Source: Candidatus Melainabacteria bacterium (GTDB lineage: Bacteria > Cyanobacteriota > Vampirovibrionia > Obscuribacterales > Obscuribacteraceae). Taken from it: a stretch of DNA of 64,000 nt. This document shows positions 9,115 to 17,380 of the stretch, one piece after another. The notes under the pieces are model-generated. The model saw only the letters and a program-made list of their open reading frames with translations, was not told the origin of the DNA and made no database searches. The stretch spans positions 62,001 to 126,000 of the forward strand of contig JABDBL010000003.1 in NCBI GenBank assembly GCA_013288645.1, given 5' to 3'. The translations under genes and the position numbers were made by a program. Numbering within the stretch: the first letter of the stretch is position 1; each line of letters begins with the position of its first letter.

Positions 9115-9722
9115 TGCTTAGTAGCTTGAATTTTGCCCTGCTTGATATAGGACAGGTCAATAGTCAGGAGGATTCTTCATTAGTGCGCGAGCTTTTAATA
9201 GCATTCATTGTGGCCCTTATACTGGGTAGCATTATTAATGGCATACAACAAAAGCCTAATAATAACGAAAAGCCAAATAATAACGCTCAAGGCGGTACTG
9301 CCCAAAACAGTGTGGCTGCTAGCTCGCAAGAAGTCAGCGCCAATACTAACAGGCGTGATTTTCCAGATTTTGCTGCTTTTGCCAATTTAAATACGGATAA
9401 TTTTGAGCAATTGGTTTTGAACGGTTCAAAGCCCATTTTTATTGACTGCTACGTGCCGAACAACCAAGCTTGCGATCAAATGATACCTTTGGTGGCAGCG
9501 GTAGGCAAAAAGCATGAAGATTCAATTGTTATGGCAAAATTGAATGTAATGGACAATATTTTGCTCGCTCATCGCTATGAGGTTGGCAGTGTGCCCACAT
9601 TTTTGTTATTTGATCATGGTGAATTAAAAGGTAGGTTGACCGGAGTTTTACCGCAAGATCGACTTGAGTCTTTGATTAATACGTCATTGGTAAGTACCGC
9701 AATTAATGGGCAGCAGCAGTAG
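9114..9722 (+). CDS. Membrane-anchored degenerate thioredoxin-like protein
   Basis: One N-terminal TM helix, then KPIFIDCYVPNNQACDQMIPLV...VGSVPTFLLFDHGEL; cis-Pro kept, first Cys of WCxxC lost. Overlaps trxA stop by 1 nt. Confidence 0.8.
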   Translation: MLSSLNFALLDIGQVNSQEDSSLVRELLIAFIVALILGSIINGIQQKPNNNEKPNNNAQGGTAQNSVAASSQEVSANTNRRDFPDFAAFANLNTDNFEQLVLNGSKPIFIDCYVPNNQACDQMIPLVAAVGKKHEDSIVMAKLNVMDNILLAHRYEVGSVPTFLLFDHGELKGRLTGVLPQDRLESLINTSLVSTAINGQQQ

Positions 9723-9759
9723 AAGCAAGAAAAGGAGATAAAACCTTTTTGCTTCTACT
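9718..9759 (+). terminator. Terminator-like stem-loop after the thioredoxin pair
   Basis: gtagaagcaa(g)aaaagg / cctttttgcttctac inverted repeat. Confidence 0.65.
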
Positions 9760-9851
9760 AATATGCATAATATGTGGTGTTCTACTTTGCACCATATATG
9801 GTTGTACCTTTGGAAATTGAATAGACCTAAAATCAAGTAAAAAAAGAAAAA

Positions 9852-9904
9852 TCCACAAAGGCGGCGAGTTTCAGGACGGTGGTCGGGCTAGCCGTCTTTG
9901 TGGA
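9852..9904 (-). terminator. Intrinsic terminator for the minus-strand GC-rich island
   Basis: tccacaaaggcggc / gccgtctttgtgga stem; on the minus strand followed by atttttctttttttac. Confidence 0.75.
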
Positions 9905-9975
9905 TCTGGGTTATGGCACCGGTTCAATTGAGCCCAACCCTATTACCTTATGTCCTGCGCGATGATACGGTCGGG

Positions 9976-10332
9976 TCAGCTTTCAGGCGATTCGGTGGTT
10001 TGTCGAACGGATTCGATCTCCGACCTCCAGTCGACGGTAAACTCTGTCAGGGCGGCGCTATCATCGTCGTAGATGAGATATTCCACGGTGACCCGGTGGT
10101 TTTTTTGCGCAAACACCAGGTCGCCTTCTCCTGGGATGCTCTCGACGAGCCTGATAACAGTTTTGTTATCATCCAGGACAATAGCCAGGGCGATTTTGTC
10201 TCCGTCCTTGAGTCCTATGTAAACTTCACGCATCAGCACAGTGCCTGAAAATTTGGCCGTTTGCCGATGGTCCTTATGATTATTCGGGAAAAGAGGTTTC
10301 CACGGCAACCCTCTGCGTGGTGACACTGACAT
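9976..10332 (-). CDS. Hypothetical protein, paralog A of the protein at 11529-12176
   Basis: MSVSPRRGLPWKPLFPNNHKDHRQTAKFSGTVLMREVYIGLKDGDKIALAI... collinear with MSLSPREALPWKKLYPEDPSDHRQKATFSGTVISRRLYLGLRDGDKIALAI... Confidence 0.75.
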   Translation of the reverse strand: MSVSPRRGLPWKPLFPNNHKDHRQTAKFSGTVLMREVYIGLKDGDKIALAIVLDDNKTVIRLVESIPGEGDLVFAQKNHRVTVEYLIYDDDSAALTEFTVDWRSEIESVRQTTESPES

Positions 10333-10779
10333 GACAGCATTCTCTTTCTGTGAAGGAGTTCTGATTTTGTACCCGCGGGTACCGTTACGCACTTCGGGGA
10401 AATTGCTGTAACTTCCATAGACAGTGTCCTGCGTTGATTTAAGGACACGATGGTAGCGAAGCACCTAAGAACGTCTTGATACTCATCGATGATCGCTGCT
10501 GTCCTCAAATTCCAAAGGTGCATGGCAACCGCATGCATCCAGTCAAACATCCATCCGTAGTGGGGCAAATCATAGGCCGGATTTGGATACATGCGCTTGT
10601 AGATGTCCACAGCACCAAAGGTGGTGAATCGCACCGCACTGTTATCTTGCCCTAAGACCGATTCGCCTTGTGCGTCTAAGGCCGTGCAAGAGCCTTGGTA
10701 TTGGCCTTCGCGTCTGCACTGCTCCGACCAAGACATCCAATGTCTTGGTTCCGAAAGCCGTGAGATCTGCGGTGGTCAT
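10333..10779 (-). pseudogene. Probable frameshifted gene remnant
   Basis: ATG at 10779 (MTTADLTAFGTKTLDVLVG...) and the segment LKSTQDTVYGSYSNFPEV... share one frame, while the protein-like middle (GESVLGQDNSAVRFTTFGAVDIYKRMYPNPAYDLPHYGWMFDWMHAVAMHLWNL) is in another frame. Confidence 0.4.
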
Positions 10780-10841
10780 TCACTCAAACAGGAGTAGGCA
10801 ATCCATTGCCCAAAACATCCGAACGCATCTGTCATGTGCTT

Positions 10842-11399
10842 TCAGTCTGCAGGGGTATTCTCCACCAGCCGCTGAAGGGGGTCCAGCAAGTCGAGTATCA
10901 AGAACGCTCCCGGCTTGGTGGCATTGGAGCCAGCTGCCTCAATCTGTCGCGTAATTTCTCTGCCCTCCTTCCTGATGATCCGCAAGAATTCGAGTTCCTC
11001 TGCGGTCGGAGATATTGAGGTGTCAGTTTCAGCGGGAATCTTGTATGCCTGAAACTGGCTGAATAGCTCGAACCAGTCTCTTGCCGAGGGCCTCTCAGCG
11101 CACCCAACTATCGGACGAGACACAGGCCACAACGCAATTCCTGCTTCTTTCATTGTTTGGATCAGACGATCTCCCTCCTCTCCTTCCTCCACCTCCAAAG
11201 TGACCACGCGGTTTTCCTCGCCATCATGAGTAGCACGAAGAATCCACCTAGTCTCTGAGCTTTGCGACTGTTGAATGAGTGTGTCGTTGCCCACAAGCAT
11301 GACCGAGTCATGCCCTGCTTTGAGAAGAGAACCAGCCAAACCCTCATATAGGTTATAGAGAGTGTTGGCGTCACAAACACCGATCAAAAACCTTCTCAT
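10842..11399 (-). CDS. Hypothetical protein
   Basis: MRRFLIGVCDANTLYNLYEGLAGSLLKAGHDSVMLVGND...; AAGGAG ribosome-binding site 7 nt before ATG 11399. Confidence 0.65.
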   Translation of the reverse strand: MRRFLIGVCDANTLYNLYEGLAGSLLKAGHDSVMLVGNDTLIQQSQSSETRWILRATHDGEENRVVTLEVEEGEEGDRLIQTMKEAGIALWPVSRPIVGCAERPSARDWFELFSQFQAYKIPAETDTSISPTAEELEFLRIIRKEGREITRQIEAAGSNATKPGAFLILDLLDPLQRLVENTPAD

Positions 11400-11528
11400 G
11401 AGAAGTCTCCTTGCATTGTTGTCGGAGTGGGTCTCAACAAATATCCCTGCTGCAAACGATGCAGCATGATAACACCGCCCGGGAGCATCCGCAGCGGTGT
11501 TATTCACTTCTGAAGGAAATCGGTTGCA

Positions 11529-12176
11529 TTACTGTTCAGGTTGGCTTTCCTGTCCTTCGACGACATGCGAAGGTGCGGCTACCGCACCCAAGCCTGTGCG
11601 GCGGCGACCAGACAGCTTAACAATACGCTCCAGGGCAGCCAGGCGATTGCCTGTAGTGCCTGGCAGAGCTGTTTCCACGACGCCGGGTGGCAATTTGAGG
11701 TGATAGGTCACCAGACGGATCTTGAGCCGGAGCGCCGCATCTGTTGCTCCCCACAGCGTGCAGTCGCTAACTGCTTGGACGGTATGGAAAAGTTCTAACG
11801 GTGCCTGGTCTAAGGCGTCAGAGAGAGTGAGCGGACTGGTTCCTGGAATGGCCTTGATGGCCGGCCCCCAGTCGACGGTAAACTTTGTCAAGGTGGGACC
11901 ACCATCTGCGCAGATGAGATATTCTGCGGTCACCTGGTGGTGTTCTTGCACATGCATCAGGTCATCATGGTGCGTGGGGATTGTCTCGACGAGCCTGATG
12001 ACGGTCGTTTTATCACCCAGGGCAATAGCCAAAGCAATTTTGTCTCCATCCCTGAGTCCCAGGTAAAGTCGGCGACTGATGACAGTGCCCGAGAATGTAG
12101 CCTTTTGCCGATGATCGCTGGGATCCTCTGGATACAATTTTTTCCAGGGCAATGCTTCGCGGGGAGACAGTGACAT
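11529..12176 (-). CDS. Hypothetical protein, paralog B, with a C-terminal extension
   Basis: See 9976-10332; the upstream leader (aactccttca...gaaa...gatgctg.c ATG) is also conserved. Confidence 0.75.
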   Translation of the reverse strand: MSLSPREALPWKKLYPEDPSDHRQKATFSGTVISRRLYLGLRDGDKIALAIALGDKTTVIRLVETIPTHHDDLMHVQEHHQVTAEYLICADGGPTLTKFTVDWGPAIKAIPGTSPLTLSDALDQAPLELFHTVQAVSDCTLWGATDAALRLKIRLVTYHLKLPPGVVETALPGTTGNRLAALERIVKLSGRRRTGLGAVAAPSHVVEGQESQPEQ

Positions 12177-12223
12177 GGCAGCATCCTTTTTCTGAAGGAG
12201 TTCCGACTTTCAGATAACGCTCC

Positions 12224-12246
12224 AACACCAACGCGGCGTTGGTGTT
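12224..12246. promoter_or_regulatory. 23-bp palindrome upstream of paralog B
   Basis: aacaccaacgc-g-gcgttggtgtt, about 48 bp before ATG 12176. Confidence 0.5.
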
Positions 12247-12987
12247 ATCTGCTTGGAAGATTTGGGCCGTTTGCAAATCCGCAATGGTTACGATGCGCTA
12301 GATGGATTGCGGAAACGGCATGACGAAAGCCGCTTCACTAATGAACTTGCCGATTGACTGATTGTTTTTATCCTTTCGTTTAGTCATGCTCAGACCAGTT
12401 CACCACAACACATATTGTGGTAAATCATTAGATTACAAACCCCCTTTCTGCTGTAGCAGATTGAAAAAATCCTTTTGGGTTGCTTTCTATACTGGTTTGA
12501 GAACTTCCCTGTTAATCATCATGAGATATCTTTGTTTAGCAAATTCACCAAAGTGAAATCAATCCTGACATCCAAGAGACAATGCCATCTGATAGCGCAG
12601 TCAACTCAATAACGCTTATTCAGCTTTACGAATAAGCTATGTGATTTATTATTTAAATGAGTTTATAGGCACAATGCGGTTTACAAGTTGCCCTGTGACC
12701 ATTAGTTGCAAAGAAATTGTTTGTGCTTCAAGTCAAATTGACTTGGTCCGAATATCAAAGCTGCTTTTTCGCACTTTACTGCAAAATGGTGTTTTATAAA
12801 TCGTTTGGGATCTCAGTGATTGTAGTTCTATGAAGAAACTAAAGATGTAGATAAGTACATAATGGGTGTCTATAATTTGTCCATATTTGCGACGGAAGAA
12901 ACGCTGTAATTCGCTTCAACCATTATTTAATATACGTTGTCAACTTGTGTTGTATCGTAGTGTTTAGCCAATTTTTGGAGAAACGAC

Positions 12988-13194
12988 ATGGGAGCAATTC
13001 GGCTAACTCAAAAAGAGATTAGAGAAGACGCTGAGCTTATAGCTCGCGAAGAGTTCAATATGAGCATTGGCGAATTTATTGGGGCAGTGCAGTCCGGCAA
13101 GCTAGATTATTATGATCAGCGTGTACGGGAACTATTGTTGTGGGTAAAAGCATTGCCTGAGGGTAAAAAGTTGATTGGACGAGCAAACAAATGA
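12988..13194 (+). CDS. Small hypothetical protein (possible antitoxin)
   Basis: 68 aa; EEFNMSIGEFIGAVQSGKLDYYDQRVRELLLWVKAL; GAGAAA upstream of ATG. Confidence 0.5.
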   Translation: MGAIRLTQKEIREDAELIAREEFNMSIGEFIGAVQSGKLDYYDQRVRELLLWVKALPEGKKLIGRANK

Positions 13195-13447
13195 TATCTT
13201 TTTTGTTGATCAGACTGTAAAAATATTGGTAAAAAGAGCGTCCGAGGGTGGACAGTATAACCCAAGAAATTCAGCTGAACTGATAGATAGACTGTTGAAA
13301 ATTACCCTATTAGAGAAGGGACATTCTGTCTCATATTTAAGATTGCTAGTGAATGACTTTGACATAGCGCCTAATAATCCTAATTGGCAACAAACCCTTA
13401 AATTTAGTGAAGACGACTTTATTAGGCGAAGTAAGTCAGCTTTTTGA
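13175..13447 (+). CDS. Small hypothetical protein overlapping the previous gene
   Basis: 90 aa, overlaps by 20 nt; typical translationally coupled pair. Confidence 0.5.
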   Translation: MDEQTNDIFFVDQTVKILVKRASEGGQYNPRNSAELIDRLLKITLLEKGHSVSYLRLLVNDFDIAPNNPNWQQTLKFSEDDFIRRSKSAF

Positions 13448-13635
13448 CAAGGATGAGGGTAGGATTTCTCAGGGGCGAATATGGCGAGGGCGCATGCTAG
13501 TGATTAGTAAGGGGAATGATTGTTTATAGATACTTTGAAAGGCGAAATTTAAGGGAAAAAGGGTTAGAATGAGCATATAATCTAGCTAGCGCTAGTTATT
13601 TTTAGCTTAAAGCAAGCCCAGCAGTTAGTAATTTC

Positions 13636-13890
13636 ATGAAGACTTACTTAATTATCCTCATATTGGCTCTTTGTTTCACTTGTTGGTTAGGTGATTCCGG
13701 TATGCCGCCCCAGGCAGTGCCGATTGGCATAAATCAAATGCAAGAAGGGGCCGCCGGTGTTGATAAGCAGGAAATGATGTATGCAGACTTTATGATTAGC
13801 GATAAGACACGAGACAGCGGTTATATTACAAAAATCGATGAAAAAAGCCCAGGTGATGGAATGGATTTTCCTTGGGGTACAGCACGATGA
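13636..13890 (+). CDS. Small exported hypothetical protein
   Basis: Signal-like N-terminus MKTYLIILILALCFTCWLGDSG. Confidence 0.5.
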   Translation: MKTYLIILILALCFTCWLGDSGMPPQAVPIGINQMQEGAAGVDKQEMMYADFMISDKTRDSGYITKIDEKSPGDGMDFPWGTAR

Positions 13891-13957
13891 ATAGTTGTAG
13901 AATCAGGGCATAAGCCAGGATAAAGCAAGCTGCTTATAGAAGAGGCATAGCAATTAA

Positions 13958-16900
13958 ATGAAAACATGGGCAAAATGGACATTATTGGTACTGTGGGTGG
14001 TGCTGCTTCTTTGTACTGCTAGTTTCTGGAATCCCTTCGCCTCTTTTCCCGCTTTGCTTAAATATTCGGTGGTGTCTGTAATCGGAGCAGCTCTGTTTGG
14101 TGCTTTGGTCATACTGATGCAATTTTATATTCTTATGTCTATTATTTTTCCGTTGCCGCCCAGGGCCGATTCAAAAGCACCTAAACCTTTCGGTAGAAAG
14201 TTTTTTCCTTTTTTATATAAAAATCCGCCAATTAACCCCAAAGCGCCGACTACGCTGGAGGAGCTAATCGGTAATGATAGAGCGAAGATAGAAATTCGCG
14301 AAGTAGCAGAGATGCTTTCTGATCCGACCAAATATAAAGAAAGTGGCGCCCAAATACCAAAAGGGATGCTATTTATTGGCCCGCCGGGAGTGGGAAAAAC
14401 TTTATTTGCCCGTGCCATTGCCAACGAAATTGGTGTTCCTTTCTTCGTGCTTGAGGGTTCTAGCGTAAGCGGCATTATCATGGGTTTAGGAGTTCTCAAG
14501 CTAAAAACACTATTTGCTAAATTACGCAAATTCGATCGCTCCATCTTGTTTATTGATGAAATCGATTCCATGGCCGCTAGGCGTAGAGGAGATCGAGGCT
14601 TCGGTGGGGTCTCAGACATGAATATGACACTGAACGCACTGCTAACAGAAATGGATGGATTTTTTGGTAGCAGCATGATGGTCATCGGTGCTACAAATAA
14701 CGATGGTATTTTAGATCCGGCCATTATGCGTGCCGGACGTATGGATAGAAGAATTTATTTTGAAACTCCAAATCCGGAGGAGAGGATAGAACTATTTCGC
14801 TATTATTTGAAAAAGGTAAATTGCGATATAGCCGCTGTTGATTTGGATGAAATTTCCATGCTAACTGCGAACTATTCTCCAGCTGAAATAGCGGGGGTTG
14901 TAAACGAGGCAGCATTAATAGGGCATAGACCGAATGGTCCTGGCAAAGTTACCACCGAAGTAATCATTCAGGCATTAGAACGTGTTTCCGTTGGGCTGGA
15001 ACGTACGATGGTGGGATCGGGTATACAGATAGCTAGTCAGGATGCAACAGTCCGCTTAAGTGACGTTATTGGCATTGACGACGTCAAACAAGATTTAGTA
15101 GAGGTGGTTGATTTCTTGCGTCATGGAGATGATTTACGAAGGATAGGAGCCAAGATCCCTAAAGGTGTTTTGCTTATTGGACCGCCAGGTGTAGGTAAAA
15201 CGATGTTGGCCAAAGCCGTGGCGAATGAAGCCGGGGTGCCATTTTATGGACTATCCGGTAGCTATTTTGTAAATGCTTTTGCTGGAGAAGGTGCTGAACG
15301 CTTGCGCGGGTTATATACCCAAGCACGCAAGAGCCCGGCTGCCATTGTGTTTATAGATGAAATTGATTCCATTAGCGGCACTGTGACCCCTACGGGAAGT
15401 GACCGTACCAGTGTGCTGAATCAGCTTTTGGTTGAATTAGATGGGCTTGGGCGCAGTAATGTCATTACCATTGGAGCAACCAATGCTGAGGAGAATTTAG
15501 ACCCGGCCTTTATGCGTTCTGGGAGGTTCGATCGCAAGGCCTATGTTGGTTTGCCTGACATAGAAGGCAGAAAAATGATATTTCAAAAATACTTGAAAAA
15601 TATAAAGCTTGAATCAGAACTGAATTTAGAAAAACTAGGCAAAATATCGGTGAATTTTTCTGGTGCGGACATTGCTGCCTGTGTAAACGAAGCAGCTATA
15701 ATGGCTGTCCGCCGTGGTAGCAAGCATGTGGAAGAGGTTGACTTGGAGAAAGCAGCTGAGCGTGTATCCATTACAGCCGGTCATAAATTGAATACTGCCG
15801 GTATGAATTTGTCAAAAGTGCCAGATATTGACGTAATGCTCGAGGATGTTAAAGGGATGGATTCGGCTAAAGCCGAAGCGGCTGAGGTTGTAGCCTTGCT
15901 AAAAAATGCAGATAAGGTACTAGCTAGCGGACTAAAGGCACCTAAAGGTGTACTTTTTGTCGGACCCCCAGGCACCGGTAAAACAATGTTGGCAAAAGCT
16001 ATAGCTAACGAAGCTGGGGTACCTTTTTATTCTTTGTCGGGTGGAGATTTTCAATCTATGTGGCAAGGAGTTGGGGCAAACAGGATCAAGGCGGTTTATG
16101 AGCAGGCCCGTCGCGGCGGCAAGCCTTGTATTGTGTTCATAGATGAAATTGATTCGGTAGGGGGAAGGCGAGCCATCGACAGAGGTTTTGGTTCGGTTTC
16201 AGATTCTAATAAAACCGTAAATCAGTTGTTGACCGAGATGGATGGTTTTGGTAAACATAAGGTTTTGACAATAGGAGCTACAAATCATGCTGATTTGTTA
16301 GACTCTGCATTGCTGCGACCAGGCCGTTTCGACAGACGTATAGATATTCCATTGCCCAATCTTGAAGGGAGAGAAGCAATCATCAAGTCGCACTTAAAGA
16401 ATGTTCAGTGTGATGAAACTGTGAACCCGTTGGATATTGCCAGAATGACTGTTTACGAAGCGGGAGCCGATTTAGCTAATATTGCTAATGAAGCTGGTCT
16501 TATAGCAATTCGAAACGGACGGTTCAAAATAAGCCAATCAGATATAATCCAAGCAATTCAGCGGGTGATGTTTGGTGTATCTTACGCTGGAAACATTCTT
16601 AGCGATGAACTTTTGAAAACTGCTTATCATGAGGCGGGTCACGCTATTATTTGCTATTTCCGCAACGAGAAAGACCGCATACAAGTTTTAACTATCGTAC
16701 CTGCCGGCTCGGCAGCTGGTTATATGTGGCCGGTCAAAAAAGAAGACTATCATCACACTACCAAAGAAGAATATATGGTGCGTATGGAAGTCGGCTTGGG
16801 CGGCTATGTTGCAGAAGAAATGTTCATAGGAAGCACATCTGCAGGACCTTGCTCTGATTTGCATACAGTGGCTACTTACGCCAGATCTATGATTAGAGAA

Positions 16901-17371
16901 TGGGGTATGGGTTCGTTCAAATTCAATGTGGATAAGGCCTACAGTGAGGTTTATGATTTTTATAAATTTGATATTTCCAGCGACACAGCTAGAGAGATTG
17001 AACTAGAAATCAAGGCGCTCGTCGATCAATGTTTGAATAATGTTCGAGGACTTTTGTCTCAACATAAGGACAAAATGAAAAATTTGGCAGAAGCGTTGAT
17101 CGAAAAGGAAACATTGAATTTCCGTGATATCGCCAGGATTCTTGAACCACATCGCTCTGAAATGGAAATTGAACGGGACTTACTTGTGATGGCAGAGAAA
17201 AGACTTGTGGGTAAAGTGCCTGTGATTAATTTAGAAGCAATCAAAGGCTTAGCGGTGCCCGATCAAGGAAACGGCAAAAAGAACGGTAGTGGTGAAAAAT
17301 CAGAAGAAGCTGACAAAAAATTACCGGAGCCTAATAAGGATGCAGACTCTACCAATAAAGATGCAACTTAG
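13958..17371 (+). CDS. Triple-AAA+ FtsH-like membrane metalloprotease (M41)
   Basis: Two N-terminal TM segments; three Walker A motifs (GPPGVGKT, GPPGVGKT, GPPGTGKT), three IDEID Walker B motifs, three R-GR-DR arginine-finger regions; single HEAGH with downstream SDLHTVATYARSMIREWGM. Confidence 0.95.
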   Translation: MKTWAKWTLLVLWVVLLLCTASFWNPFASFPALLKYSVVSVIGAALFGALVILMQFYILMSIIFPLPPRADSKAPKPFGRKFFPFLYKNPPINPKAPTTLEELIGNDRAKIEIREVAEMLSDPTKYKESGAQIPKGMLFIGPPGVGKTLFARAIANEIGVPFFVLEGSSVSGIIMGLGVLKLKTLFAKLRKFDRSILFIDEIDSMAARRRGDRGFGGVSDMNMTLNALLTEMDGFFGSSMMVIGATNNDGILDPAIMRAGRMDRRIYFETPNPEERIELFRYYLKKVNCDIAAVDLDEISMLTANYSPAEIAGVVNEAALIGHRPNGPGKVTTEVIIQALERVSVGLERTMVGSGIQIASQDATVRLSDVIGIDDVKQDLVEVVDFLRHGDDLRRIGAKIPKGVLLIGPPGVGKTMLAKAVANEAGVPFYGLSGSYFVNAFAGEGAERLRGLYTQARKSPAAIVFIDEIDSISGTVTPTGSDRTSVLNQLLVELDGLGRSNVITIGATNAEENLDPAFMRSGRFDRKAYVGLPDIEGRKMIFQKYLKNIKLESELNLEKLGKISVNFSGADIAACVNEAAIMAVRRGSKHVEEVDLEKAAERVSITAGHKLNTAGMNLSKVPDIDVMLEDVKGMDSAKAEAAEVVALLKNADKVLASGLKAPKGVLFVGPPGTGKTMLAKAIANEAGVPFYSLSGGDFQSMWQGVGANRIKAVYEQARRGGKPCIVFIDEIDSVGGRRAIDRGFGSVSDSNKTVNQLLTEMDGFGKHKVLTIGATNHADLLDSALLRPGRFDRRIDIPLPNLEGREAIIKSHLKNVQCDETVNPLDIARMTVYEAGADLANIANEAGLIAIRNGRFKISQSDIIQAIQRVMFGVSYAGNILSDELLKTAYHEAGHAIICYFRNEKDRIQVLTIVPAGSAAGYMWPVKKEDYHHTTKEEYMVRMEVGLGGYVAEEMFIGSTSAGPCSDLHTVATYARSMIREWGMGSFKFNVDKAYSEVYDFYKFDISSDTAREIELEIKALVDQCLNNVRGLLSQHKDKMKNLAEALIEKETLNFRDIARILEPHRSEMEIERDLLVMAEKRLVGKVPVINLEAIKGLAVPDQGNGKKNGSGEKSEEADKKLPEPNKDADSTNKDAT

Positions 17372-17380
17372 AGAAGGAAT

